A DNA stretch of 64,000 nucleotides from the NCBI GenBank assembly GCA_035495555.1, contig DATJFQ010000041.1, positions 92,365 through 156,364 of the forward strand, read 5' to 3'. A program made the translations under genes and the position numbers. The notes beneath the pieces were generated by a model that ran no database searches, was not told the DNA's origin, and saw only the letters and a program-made list of their open reading frames with translations. This document shows positions 46,992 to 55,939 of the stretch, in pieces. The stretch is from DATJFQ01 sp035495555. GTDB lineage: Bacteria; Acidobacteriota; Vicinamibacteria; Vicinamibacterales; 2-12-FULL-66-21. Every line of letters starts with the position of its first letter. Within the stretch, counting starts at the first letter, position 1.

Positions 46992-48475
46992 CGTGAGTCG
47001 TCCACCGTTGCGATGACGAACGTGCGTTGCGCCTGCGTGGGATCGTACCCGTAAAACGCGAGCGTCTGTCCGGGACGTGCGGCGCCGAGCATGCGCTCGA
47101 ACTCGGCGGTCGACCGCACCGGCTGCCGGTTGATGTCCATCACGATGAAGCCGCGACGCATCGCCGGAACGAACGACGCGCCGGCGGGATCGACTTTGGT
47201 CACGATCACGCCCTGCACCGAGTCGGGAATCTCGAGCCTTCTCGCGAAGCCGGCATCGAGGTCCCGCACCGTCAGCCCGAGCAGCGGCCCGTTGGGGACG
47301 ACCACCGGCACGGCACCCCGGCCGGCGAGGCCGGTCGTACGATCGGCGTTGTCCCCCTCGCGCGGTGGACGTTCCGTCAGCCGCACGGGCGTCGGCAGGT
47401 GGCGGCCGTCGCGGAGCACGTCGAGTCGCGCCATGGACCCCGGCTGACGCGCGGAGATGTCGCGAATCAGCTCCTCGTTCGTCCAGACATCGTGCCCGTC
47501 GACCGACAGGATGATGTCGTAGGGCCTCAACCCGGCGCGTTCGGCCGGCGAACTCGCGGTGACGTCCTGGACCAGTGCGCCGCGGCTCACCGGAAGATGC
47601 AGCGATCGCTGGAGATCGGGCGTGACGTCGGTCAGCGCGACCCCGATGAAGCCGCGCGACACCTTGCCGCGCGCTTTGAGTTGCGGCAGGATCGCCATCG
47701 CCTGATTGATCGGCACCGCGAACCCGATGTTGCTCGCGCGCGAGCTGATAGCGGAGTTGATGCCGATCACCTGCCCCTGCGCGTTGATCAGCGGCCCTCC
47801 GCTGTTGCCGAAATTGATCGCGGCGTCGGTCTGGATGTAGTCGTCCAGGCTCGCATCGAACAGCTTCCGCCCGATGAAACTGACGACGCCGACCGTCACC
47901 GAGTGGACGTAGCCGAGCGGGTTGCCGATCGCGCAGACCCACTCGCCGACGCGCAAATTGTCCGAATCTCCAATGGCGGCCTGCGGCAGATTCGAGACGC
48001 CGGTGACGTGCAGCAGCGCGACGTCGATCGCCGGATCCGATCCCACGACGTCTGCACGCAGCGTACGCCCGTCCGCAAATGTGACGGAGATACGGTCGGC
48101 ATCCTGGATGACGTGGTAGTTCGTCAGGATGAATCCCTGCGCATCGATGACGAAACCGCTGCCGGACCCCTGGTGCGGAACATCGAAATCGCGCGGCTCG
48201 TCGGCGGGCTCATCGGCCCGGCGATGGCCGGCACGGGATGCGGCGTCGATGTTGACGACCGCGGGGTTGATCCGCTCGGCCACATCGGCGAAGTTGACGG
48301 AAGTGCCGGCGGCCGCGCCGGTCGCGGCAGTAGACGCGGGACGGAGGCGCTGCGCTGGCGCAGCCGCGGGAATCCCGCCCGCCGTAGCGCCCGCTCCGCC
48401 GCCGGCGATGATGGCGCCGACGAAGAACGAGACGGCAGACGACAACGTGACCGTCACGAAGGTGAATCGGCGCAT
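46988..48475 (-). CDS. HtrA/DegP-family serine protease with two PDZ domains
   Basis: The product is 495 residues. An N-terminal membrane anchor is followed by an Ala/Pro-rich linker and the trypsin-like domain, with catalytic His121 (NYHV), Asp151 (PAIDVALL) and Ser225 (GNSGGPL). Two C-terminal PDZ domains follow (about 290-385 and 400-490). It degrades or refolds misfolded envelope proteins. It is co-translated with a response regulator. The leader contains a 14-bp tandem repeat. Confidence 0.94.
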   Translation of the reverse strand: MRRFTFVTVTLSSAVSFFVGAIIAGGGAGATAGGIPAAAPAQRLRPASTAATGAAAGTSVNFADVAERINPAVVNIDAASRAGHRRADEPADEPRDFDVPHQGSGSGFVIDAQGFILTNYHVIQDADRISVTFADGRTLRADVVGSDPAIDVALLHVTGVSNLPQAAIGDSDNLRVGEWVCAIGNPLGYVHSVTVGVVSFIGRKLFDASLDDYIQTDAAINFGNSGGPLINAQGQVIGINSAISSRASNIGFAVPINQAMAILPQLKARGKVSRGFIGVALTDVTPDLQRSLHLPVSRGALVQDVTASSPAERAGLRPYDIILSVDGHDVWTNEELIRDISARQPGSMARLDVLRDGRHLPTPVRLTERPPREGDNADRTTGLAGRGAVPVVVPNGPLLGLTVRDLDAGFARRLEIPDSVQGVIVTKVDPAGASFVPAMRRGFIVMDINRQPVRSTAEFERMLGAARPGQTLAFYGYDPTQAQRTFVIATVDDSR

Positions 48476-48480
48476 ATTCT

Positions 48481-48508
48481 GAATTCCGACTTCTGAATTC
48501 CGACTTCT
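48481..48508. repeat. two tandem copies of GAATTCCGACTTCT
   Basis: A perfect 14-bp direct duplication fills most of the gap between the htrA start and the ligA stop; the ligA TAG lies at the repeat edge. A further half copy (ATTCT) precedes it. Confidence 0.85.
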
Positions 48509-50597
48509 AAAGTATAAGCGCCTTGAACTCATCCTCAGTGAGCGTCTGCACGCCAAGGGTGCGCGCTTTCTCGAGCTTGGATCCGGCATCTGCGCCGACG
48601 ACGAGGTAGCTCGTTTTCTTGCTCACCGAGTTCGAAACCTTTCCGCCGCGCTGCTCGATCGCCTCGGCGGCCTGTTCACGCGTCAGCGTGCCGAGCGTCC
48701 CGGTCAACACGAATGTCTTGCCCACGAGCGCGCCAGCCGCTCCGGTTCCGGGCTCCGGCTGCTGGCTCGCCATGTTCACGCCGGCTTCGGCCAGCCGTCT
48801 TACGAGCCGTTGATTGTGCGGCTCGTCGGCAAAGGCGCGCACCGACGCGGCCACGACCGGTCCGACGTCAGGGACGGCGGTCAAACGCTCCGCCGGCGCG
48901 TTCATGATGACGTCGAGGGTGCGCAGATGGCGTGCAATCGTCGCGGCGGCTTTTTCGCCCACGTGCCGGATGCCGAGCGCATACACCAGACGCGACAGAT
49001 CGTTGGTCCGGCTGCGTTCGATTTGCTCGAAGACGTTGCGCCCGACCTTTCCCAGTTTTCGCGGGACCGCCCGCTCGGACCGGGGATCGCGCGGCGAGAC
49101 GACGAGCGATTCGAGCTGCTCCGGTGTGAGGTGATAGAGGTCCGCGAAGTCGCGCACCAGTCCCTGGTCGATGAGCTGGTCCACCAGCGACTCCCCGAGC
49201 CCTTCGATGTTCATCGCGCTCCTCGAGGCGAAGTGCTCGAGGCTCCTGCGCAGCCGCGCCGGGCAGGACGTGTTCTCGCACCGCCAGACGACTTCCTCTT
49301 CGTCGCGCGCCAGCGCGCTGCCGCACGCTGCGCACGTCGCAGGCATCACCCACGGCGTGGAGTCCGAGGGGCGAAGGCTCAGCACCGGCGCGACGACCCG
49401 CGGAATCACGTCGCCGGCTTTTTCGATCACGACCGTGTCGCCTTCGCGCAGGTCCTTGCGTGCGATGTCTTCCGCGTTGTGGAGGGTGGCCATGGAGATC
49501 GTGGAGCCCGCGACGAAGACCGGCTCGAGCACCGCGTACGGCGTGTTCGCGCCTGTACGCCCCACGTTCACCGCGATCTGCAGGAGCTTCGTGTGCGCCT
49601 GCTGGGCGGGGAATTTGAACGCCGTCGCCCAGCGGGGGAACTTTGCCGTCGCGCCGAGCCGCTCGCGCACCGCGAGATCGTCGACTTTCACGACGACGCC
49701 GTCGGTGTCGAACGGCAGTTGCTTGCGCGCGTCCGCCCACTCATTGACGAACGCGAGGACGGCATCGATGCCGTCGCACGCGCACCAGTGCGATTCCACC
49801 GGCAGCCCCCACGCCGTCAATTGCCGGAGCGTGTCGCTGTGCCGCGCCAGAGCCGGGACGCCCGCCGCTTCCGGCGATGGGTACGAGTGTCCCCGTACGG
49901 GAGGCGCGGCCGGCAACACGACCTGGTACGTGAACGCGGACAGACGCCGTTTGGCGACCAGACCCGGATCCAGATTGCGCATGGCGCCGGCGGCGGCATT
50001 GCGCGGATTCGCGAAGAGCGCCTCCCCCGCCGCCTCCCGCTCTTTGTTAATCCGGTCGAACTGCGTCCGGGGGAAGTACACCTCCCCGCGGATTTCCATG
50101 TGCGGCGGCGCCGCACCGCGAAGCGCCAGCGGAATCGCGCGAATCGTGCGGACGTTCGCCGTGACATCCTCGCCGCGGACGCCGTCACCGCGCGTGGCAC
50201 CACGCACGAGGCGTCCGTGCACATACGTGAGCGCGATGCTCAGGCCGTCGATCTTGAGCTCCGCAACATACGCCATGGCCGCATCGCCCGCCCCGACTCC
50301 GCGGCGGACCCGCTCGTCGAACGCGCGCAGCTCCTCCTCGTTATACGCGTTGTCGAGGCTGAGCATCGGCACGAGATGCTCGACGGTCGGAAACCCTTCG
50401 GTTGGCCGTCCCGCGACCCGCTGGGTCGGCGAATCCGGTGTGACGAGATCCGGGTGCTCCGCCTCGAGCCGTTCGAGTTCGTGGAGCAGACGGTCGAACT
50501 CCTCGTCCGAAACTTCCGGAGCGTTGTGAATGTAGTAGCGCTCTTCGTGGTGGCGGATCTGGGCGCGGAGTTCCTCCAGGCGCTGGACCGGATCCAT
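48507..50597 (-). CDS. ligA: NAD-dependent DNA ligase LigA
   Basis: The product is 696 residues. It has the adenylation domain with nucleophile Lys115 in AELKIDGL, OB fold, four-Cys zinc finger (CAAC...CENTSC), helix-hairpin-helix and C-terminal BRCT domains, all intact. It seals nicks in replication and repair using NAD+. MDPVQRLEELR at ATG 50597 is the natural start. The ribosome binding site AGGAGG is 28 bp upstream and separated from the ATG by a perfect hairpin (separate entry). Confidence 0.97.
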   Translation of the reverse strand: MDPVQRLEELRAQIRHHEERYYIHNAPEVSDEEFDRLLHELERLEAEHPDLVTPDSPTQRVAGRPTEGFPTVEHLVPMLSLDNAYNEEELRAFDERVRRGVGAGDAAMAYVAELKIDGLSIALTYVHGRLVRGATRGDGVRGEDVTANVRTIRAIPLALRGAAPPHMEIRGEVYFPRTQFDRINKEREAAGEALFANPRNAAAGAMRNLDPGLVAKRRLSAFTYQVVLPAAPPVRGHSYPSPEAAGVPALARHSDTLRQLTAWGLPVESHWCACDGIDAVLAFVNEWADARKQLPFDTDGVVVKVDDLAVRERLGATAKFPRWATAFKFPAQQAHTKLLQIAVNVGRTGANTPYAVLEPVFVAGSTISMATLHNAEDIARKDLREGDTVVIEKAGDVIPRVVAPVLSLRPSDSTPWVMPATCAACGSALARDEEEVVWRCENTSCPARLRRSLEHFASRSAMNIEGLGESLVDQLIDQGLVRDFADLYHLTPEQLESLVVSPRDPRSERAVPRKLGKVGRNVFEQIERSRTNDLSRLVYALGIRHVGEKAAATIARHLRTLDVIMNAPAERLTAVPDVGPVVAASVRAFADEPHNQRLVRRLAEAGVNMASQQPEPGTGAAGALVGKTFVLTGTLGTLTREQAAEAIEQRGGKVSNSVSKKTSYLVVGADAGSKLEKARTLGVQTLTEDEFKALIL

Positions 50598-50631
50598 CAG
50601 AACGCGGCGGGTTTCGCCCCGCCGCCCTCCT
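50598..50631 (-). promoter_or_regulatory. hairpin-bridged Shine-Dalgarno of ligA
   Basis: On the minus strand AGGAGG (50631-50626) is followed directly by GCGGCGGG, loop GCGAAA and CCCGCCGC (50625-50604), then GTTCTG and the ATG. Unfolded, the spacing is 28 nt, too long for initiation; with the 8-bp GC stem folded it becomes 6 nt, which is optimal. No other in-frame start follows AGGAGG. Confidence 0.6.
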
Positions 50632-50707
50632 TTACACGCTGGCGAGCGGAGCCTTCGCCCGACGTTGCAACTCGATCCAGGCACCGAACCACCGCGCCGG
50701 ACGCCTC

Positions 50708-51715
50708 CTAGCGATCCCTCGCGAGGACGTAGTCCGTCAGCGCGATCAGCGCATCGCGCTCGCGGCTCGGCGCGAACACGGACAGGGAGGCCTTGGCGCG
50801 GTCGCCGTATTCGACAGCGCGCGCGTAAGCAGATTGCGGCGCGCGACAGTCGCGAAGCAGACGCAGGATGTCGCGCCATTGATCGGTCGTCACCGCACGT
50901 TCCTGGACGACGTCGCGGATCAGTCGTTCGGCGTCCGCGCCGCCGCGGTCGCGCAGGAAGATAATCGGCAGCGTCACCTTGCCTTCGCGGAGATCGCCGC
51001 CAATCGGCTTTCCAAGCGCGGTCTGGTCGGCGGTGTAGTCGAGCAGGTCGTCGACGAGCTGGAACGCGATCCCGAGATTGAACCCGAATTCCCGCAGCGC
51101 CTGCTCGTGCTCCGGCGACATGTTGCCGAGAATCCCGCCAATCTGCGCACACCCCCCGAACAGGTAGGCGGTCTTGCGCCGGATGATCTCGAAGTGTTCC
51201 TCTTCCGTGATATCGGCGTCGCCCGTCTTGGTGAGCTGATACAACTCGCCTTCGATCATCCGAAGCGTCACGTCACAGAGCAGGCGGACGAGGTCGAGGG
51301 AGTCGTAGGTGAGCGCCATCCCCATCGACTTGATGTAGAGATAGTCGCCGAGCAGCACCGTGATGTCGTTGCCCCAGCGCGAGTGCACCGCCATCCGCCC
51401 GCGCCTGAGATCGGCGCCGTCGATGATGTCGTCGTGCACGAGCGTGGCCGTGTGAATGAACTCGACGACCGAAGCGTAAAGAACGGCCTTGTCTCCCGTG
51501 TAGCCGCCGAGGCGAGCTGCCATCAGCAGCACCGCGGGCCGGACGCGCTTCCCTCCGCTTTTCTGGATGTAGCGCCCCATCTCGGGAATGAGGGCGACCC
51601 GGGACTGGATGTGGCGGACGAATTCCTGTTCGACGCGCTCGAGATCGTCGCGGATCGGCTCGAAAATCTGCGCCAGGTCCACGGTCACGGGAGAATTCTG
51701 GGCGGTATCGCTCAA
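50708..51715 (-). CDS. ispB: polyprenyl diphosphate synthase (long-chain trans-prenyltransferase)
   Basis: The product is 335 residues with the two Asp-rich motifs VHDDIIDGADLRRG and LVDDLLDYTAD and the GGKRVRP substrate site. It makes an isoprenoid chain for quinones; chain length cannot be read here. The likely start is TTG 51715, 18 bp downstream of the predicted transcription start; GTG 51688 is an alternative. It lies upstream of ligA. Confidence 0.92.
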   Translation of the reverse strand: MSDTAQNSPVTVDLAQIFEPIRDDLERVEQEFVRHIQSRVALIPEMGRYIQKSGGKRVRPAVLLMAARLGGYTGDKAVLYASVVEFIHTATLVHDDIIDGADLRRGRMAVHSRWGNDITVLLGDYLYIKSMGMALTYDSLDLVRLLCDVTLRMIEGELYQLTKTGDADITEEEHFEIIRRKTAYLFGGCAQIGGILGNMSPEHEQALREFGFNLGIAFQLVDDLLDYTADQTALGKPIGGDLREGKVTLPIIFLRDRGGADAERLIRDVVQERAVTTDQWRDILRLLRDCRAPQSAYARAVEYGDRAKASLSVFAPSRERDALIALTDYVLARDR

Positions 51716-51739
51716 TGGGTTGCGCGCTCGTCGCTTAAC

Positions 51740-51767
51740 AGTATCGGAGGGGACCAGACGGTGTCAA
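51740..51767 (-). promoter_or_regulatory. promoter of the polyprenyl synthase gene
   Basis: On the minus strand a perfect TTGACA (51767-51762) and GATACT (51745-51740) are separated by 16 bp in the 56-bp gap after tatD. It is the best sigma-70-type promoter seen in the window. Confidence 0.6.
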
Positions 51768-51771
51768 CGCG

Positions 51772-52569
51772 CTAAGCCGTTCTAGCGGCGTGATTTGGGC
51801 CGAACAGCCGAGTAAAGTTTCGTGTGACCGCCGCCGTCAGCGACGCGGCGTCCGCGCCGCGCGTCCCGGCAAGCACCTCCAGCACCCGCCCGACGAATGC
51901 CGGCTCGTTGCGCTTGCCGCGATGCGGCACCGGCGCGAGATACGGCGAGTCCGTTTCGATGAGCAGCCGGTCCTCGGGCACGATGCGGGCTGCCTCTCGC
52001 AGTTCTGCGGCCTTGGGAAACGTCAGGATGCCGGCGAACGAGATGTGGAAGTCGACGTCGAGCGCCCGGCGCGCCATCCCGACGTCTCCGGTAAAACAAT
52101 GAAAGACACCACGGAGACCGGTCCCGCCTGCCTCTCGAAGAATGGCGAAGGTGTCGTCGGTGGCCTCGCGCGTGTGGATGATCACGGGCAGGCCGAGTTC
52201 GACGGCGAGCGCCACCTGCGCCGCGAACACCTCATGCTGCGCATGACGCGGCGCGAAGTCGTAGTGGTAGTCCAGACCGATCTCGCCGACGGCGCAGGTG
52301 TTGAACCGGTCCGCGTCCGCCCGAGTGGTCTTCGCCGCATCGAGCGGACGGCCGGCGAACGTCCCGGCACTGTGGGGATGCACACCCGCCGCGAATCTTA
52401 CGGCGGGCCATCCGTCACGGACCCGCATCGCCCGCCCGCTCTCCGCATCGTCGCCGGCGGCGAGAATGCAGAGGGCGTCATCAACGCCGGCCCCCTGCGC
52501 ACGGACGATGACGGCCGCGAGATCGCCTTCGAACGCCTCGTCCGCCAGGTGGCAGTGAGAGTCGATCAT
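51772..52569 (-). CDS. tatD: TatD-family metal-dependent deoxyribonuclease
   Basis: The product is 265 residues. Metal ligands are visible in SHCHLAD (H-x-H), GEIGLDYH, IIHTREA, FHCFTG and ETDSPYLAP. TatD enzymes are 3'-5' nucleases in DNA repair or turnover. It follows metG in the same direction, a common pairing. Its leader is a GC-rich CCCCGGGG palindrome. Confidence 0.94.
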   Translation of the reverse strand: MIDSHCHLADEAFEGDLAAVIVRAQGAGVDDALCILAAGDDAESGRAMRVRDGWPAVRFAAGVHPHSAGTFAGRPLDAAKTTRADADRFNTCAVGEIGLDYHYDFAPRHAQHEVFAAQVALAVELGLPVIIHTREATDDTFAILREAGGTGLRGVFHCFTGDVGMARRALDVDFHISFAGILTFPKAAELREAARIVPEDRLLIETDSPYLAPVPHRGKRNEPAFVGRVLEVLAGTRGADAASLTAAVTRNFTRLFGPNHAARTA

Positions 52570-52672
52570 TTACCCCGGGGGCTTCGCCCCGCGGACCCCC
52601 TGCACGCGCTCTCGCGCGCCGCTTCGCCGGCGCGCTCCGATCGCGTGGCTCGCTCGCTGCGCTCGCTCGCAA

Positions 52673-54625
52673 TCATCGAATGCGAGATCCCGGCGGGACG
52701 TCGCCGTCGAAGCTGACGAGCGTCGGCTTGCCCCCTTCGGGGCTCGCCGCGAGGATCATTCCGTTCGATTCGATCCCCATCAGCTTGGCAGGTTTGAGGT
52801 TGAACACGATGCCGACCGTCCTGCCGACGAGCTGCTCCGGTTCGTAGGCCTCGGCGATGCCCGCAACCAGCGTTCGCTGTTCGGTGCCGACGTCGATCGA
52901 CAGCTTCATCAGCTTGCGAGAATTCGGCACCTTCTCCGCCGCAAGCACCTTGGCAACCCGCAGATCGACTTTCATGAAGTCGTCGATCGTGATTCTGTCG
53001 GCGGTCGGGGTCGGCGCAGCGGGTGCAGGGGGCGTCGTCTGGGTCGAGGGTGTCGGAGTGCCGCCCTGCGGCGGGTTCGAATTCGATTCGTTCGCGGACA
53101 GGTTCGCTGGTTTTTCGCTCACTGTGTTCCTCTCGATGCGCGGCCACAGGGCCGGGCCCTTTTGAATGCGTCGCTCGCCTTCGTTCCGCCACGCGGCATC
53201 CGACAGCCGCACCGGTTCGGCCGCACCCACGCGACGACGAATCTCGCCGGCCGATGTCGGTATGAATGGCTGCAGCAGGATACCGGCTACCCGAACCGCT
53301 TCGGCGAGGTCGTACAACACCTGGCTGAGGCGCGCCGCCTTCGCGTCATCGCGCGCGAGCGCCCACGGCTCCGTTTCGGCGATGTACTCGTTGGCGGCAT
53401 CGACGATGCTGAACGCAGCGGCCGCGCCGCGTTCGAGTGCGAACGAGTCCATTCCGAGGCGGTATTCCGTCAGCGCTGCTGCGGCCACGGACGCCAGCCG
53501 CCCGGGGCCTTCGGCTGGCAGCAGCACGTTCCCGCGATATTTCTCCGCCATCGCCGAGATGCGGCTCACGAGATTGCCCAGGTTGTTCGCAAGGTCGACG
53601 TTGTACCGCTCCTGAAAGCGCGCCCAGGAAAAGTCGGGATCACCGCCGTAGGTGACCTCTTTCACGAGGTAAAGGCGCAAGGGATCGACGCCGAGCCGCT
53701 GCGCCGCGTCAACGGGATCGACGACGTTGCCAAGCGACTTGCTCATGCGCTGGCCGTCCACGGTGATGAAGCCATGGCCGAACACCTGCTTGGGCAGCGC
53801 AATGCCGGCGCTCATCAGCATTGCCGGCCAGATCACCGTGTGGAACCGTGTGATGTCCTTCCCGATGATGTGCAGGTTCGCCGGCCACCACGTCTCGAAA
53901 AGCGCCGCGTCTGCTCCGAATCCCACGGCGGACGCGTAGTTGATCAGGGCGTCGAACCAGACGTAGACAACGCTGTTCGGATCCTGAGGGAGCGGGATGC
54001 CCCACGCCTGCCCGGCGCGGCTGATCGAAATGTCGTCGAGGCCGGCTTCGAGCAGCCGCACGATCTCGTTGCGACGGATCTCCGGCTCCAGGAACTCGGG
54101 GTGTTCGCGGAAATGCTCCAGAAGCCGGTCTCTGTAGGCCGAGAGGCGGAAAAAGTGGTTCTTCTCCTTGATCCACTCGACGGTGCTGTGAAGCGGGCAT
54201 CTGCCGTCGACGAGATCCTTCTCCTGCTTGAACGCCTCGCACCCGTTGCAGTACCAGCCTTCGTAAAAGCCCTCGTACACGTCGCCCCGGGCCGTGATGC
54301 GGCGCACGAGCTCCCGTACCGCCTCGCGATGTCGAGGCTCGGTGGTCCTGATGAAATCGTCGTACGAGATGTCGAGCAGGTCCCAGACGGATCGAAACTC
54401 CTGCTCCATCTGGTTGCAGTACGCCTGGGGATCCATTGCCAGCTCGCGCGCACGGCGATACACGTTCTGCGAGTGCTCGTCGTTGCCCATGACGAAGTGC
54501 GTCTCGACGCCCTTCAGCCGCTGATAGCGCGCAATCGCGTCCGCCGTGATTTTCTCGTAGGCGGTCCCGAGGTGCGGCCGGCTGTTCACGTAGTCGATCG
54601 CCGTCGTCAGATAGAAGCGAACCAT
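52673..54625 (-). CDS. metG: methionyl-tRNA synthetase with fused C-terminal tRNA-binding domain
   Basis: The product is 650 residues. The HIGH-type motif is PHLGT (near residue 17), the KMSKS motif is RMSKS and the connective peptide carries CNGC and a further Cys (CPLH). The C-terminal ~110 residues form an EMAP/Trbp111-like OB domain (DLRVAKVLAAEKVPNSRKL), separated by a Pro/Thr-rich linker. The -10 TAGAAT (54639-54634) ends 8 bp before the ATG with TTGGGA 18 bp further up, implying a leaderless message. It precedes tatD. Confidence 0.96.
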   Translation of the reverse strand: MVRFYLTTAIDYVNSRPHLGTAYEKITADAIARYQRLKGVETHFVMGNDEHSQNVYRRARELAMDPQAYCNQMEQEFRSVWDLLDISYDDFIRTTEPRHREAVRELVRRITARGDVYEGFYEGWYCNGCEAFKQEKDLVDGRCPLHSTVEWIKEKNHFFRLSAYRDRLLEHFREHPEFLEPEIRRNEIVRLLEAGLDDISISRAGQAWGIPLPQDPNSVVYVWFDALINYASAVGFGADAALFETWWPANLHIIGKDITRFHTVIWPAMLMSAGIALPKQVFGHGFITVDGQRMSKSLGNVVDPVDAAQRLGVDPLRLYLVKEVTYGGDPDFSWARFQERYNVDLANNLGNLVSRISAMAEKYRGNVLLPAEGPGRLASVAAAALTEYRLGMDSFALERGAAAAFSIVDAANEYIAETEPWALARDDAKAARLSQVLYDLAEAVRVAGILLQPFIPTSAGEIRRRVGAAEPVRLSDAAWRNEGERRIQKGPALWPRIERNTVSEKPANLSANESNSNPPQGGTPTPSTQTTPPAPAAPTPTADRITIDDFMKVDLRVAKVLAAEKVPNSRKLMKLSIDVGTEQRTLVAGIAEAYEPEQLVGRTVGIVFNLKPAKLMGIESNGMILAASPEGGKPTLVSFDGDVPPGSRIR

Positions 54626-54633
54626 GCTGAACG

Positions 54634-54663
54634 ATTCTAACTACACAACTACGCAACTCCCAA
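54634..54663 (-). promoter_or_regulatory. metG promoter inside the inverted-repeat element
   Basis: On the minus strand TTGGGA (54663-54658), an 18-bp spacer and TAGAAT (54639-54634) lie just upstream of the ATG, with no room for a Shine-Dalgarno. Confidence 0.5.
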
Positions 54664-54744
54664 TTCCACCAGGCCCGCGGTTGGCAATTGTCGCTCGAGT
54701 AGTTGGTGGGCTTGTGCAGTTGGTACTTGCGGCGTTGCGTAGTT
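54647..54744. repeat. inverted repeat related to the element at 30207-30280
   Basis: AACTACGCAAC (54647-54657) and GTTGCGTAGTT (54734-54744) are perfect inverted arms about 76 bp apart. The left arm plus flanks (AACTACACAACTACGCAACT) aligns with the outer arm of the 30.2-kb element. The larC stop codon lies inside the right arm. Confidence 0.65.
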
Positions 54745-55939
54745 ATTCGCGCCGCGCAGCGAAGCCGGCGGCGATGGCTGCTGCCTGCACATCTTTCAAA
54801 GAGACGGCGTTTCTGTCCGCGGCGGCGACACAATCGTCGAATTCGGGCGCTGCATTCAGCACGCGCCCGTCGCGGCGGGCGACCTTCACGCGGATGGCGC
54901 CATACGGCGTCTCGACGGTTTCGACCGTCCGTTCGAGGCACGTGCGCGCCATCTCCTCGTAGCGGACGCCGATGCTCGTCGAATCGCGGAAGAGAATGTC
55001 GGTCAGCGTCTCCCGCCGCTCCGGAGCGGCGATCACGGTGATCAGCGTGCCGGGACGGTTTTTCTTCATCTGCGCGGGCGTGTAGAAGACATCGTGCGCG
55101 CCGGCGGCGAGCAGCGCGTTCATCAGCGGACCGAACAACTGCGGGTTCATGTCGTCGATCTCGCATTCGAGCTTCACGATCCGCTCACCGGGCGACGCCT
55201 CCGCGCGGCCGCCCTTGAATACCCGCAGCACGTTGGGAGTGCCCTTCGGGTCGCGATCGCCGGCGCCATAGCCAATCCGTTCGATCGCCATCGCCGGCAA
55301 CGCCCCCCACTCCCGGGCGTACCCGGTGAGCAGCAGGGCGCCGGTCGGCGTCACCATCTCCGTGTTGCCGCGGCCGTAGATCGGGACACCGGAGAGCAGG
55401 CGCGCGGTCGCAGGGGCGGGGACCGGGAAGGTCCCATGTGCGCACTCGACGGTGCCGCCGCCAACGTTCAGAGCCGAGACGACGACATCAGCGGTGCCGA
55501 ACCAGTCGAACGCGTAGACCGCGCCCACGATGTCGATGATCGAATCGAGCGCGCCCACCTCATGGAGGTGCACCTTTTCGATCGGCGTGCCGTGAATCGC
55601 CGCCTCCGCCTCCGCAAGCCGCTCGAAGAGATGGACGGCGCGATCGCGATTCTCCGGCGAGAGGGCGGATCGGCGGATCGCGGCGACGATGGCCTTCAAG
55701 TGGTAGTGGGCGTGCGCGGGCCGCGTCGTGTCGGTGGACACGTCGGCGGCCTTCTCGGAGACGCGGAACCTGGTTGCTGTCACCCCCGCGCGTTTCACGG
55801 TTTCGGCTGCGACATCGCCGTATTCGATCGCGAGGCTGCCGAGCGCCGACTTCAGGCCGTCGAGCGGCAGACCGAGATCGAGGAAGGCGCCGAGAATCAT
55901 GTCGCCGGAGGCGCCCGAGAAACAATCGAAATAGAGCAT
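54743..55939 (-). CDS. larC: LarC-type nickel-pincer cofactor insertion protein
   Basis: The product is 398 residues as one uninterrupted frame; in lactobacilli the same protein needs a programmed frameshift. Family marks are YFDCFSGASGDM at the N-terminus, HAHYHLKAI, HLHEVGALDSIIDI, TPTGALLL and CEIDDMNPQ. LarC inserts nickel into the pyridinium dithiocarboxylate cofactor of lactate racemase and relatives. No larA, larB or larE is in this window. It follows radC with a one-base overlap (TGATG). Confidence 0.9.
   Translation of the reverse strand: MLYFDCFSGASGDMILGAFLDLGLPLDGLKSALGSLAIEYGDVAAETVKRAGVTATRFRVSEKAADVSTDTTRPAHAHYHLKAIVAAIRRSALSPENRDRAVHLFERLAEAEAAIHGTPIEKVHLHEVGALDSIIDIVGAVYAFDWFGTADVVVSALNVGGGTVECAHGTFPVPAPATARLLSGVPIYGRGNTEMVTPTGALLLTGYAREWGALPAMAIERIGYGAGDRDPKGTPNVLRVFKGGRAEASPGERIVKLECEIDDMNPQLFGPLMNALLAAGAHDVFYTPAQMKKNRPGTLITVIAAPERRETLTDILFRDSTSIGVRYEEMARTCLERTVETVETPYGAIRVKVARRDGRVLNAAPEFDDCVAAADRNAVSLKDVQAAAIAAGFAARRE

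Noticed and set aside
45225..47054. 609-codon open frame on the plus strand
   Set aside because: It runs antisense through rnpB and the response regulator, has no start signal and encodes a low-complexity Arg/Ala-rich product typical of a high-GC shadow frame.
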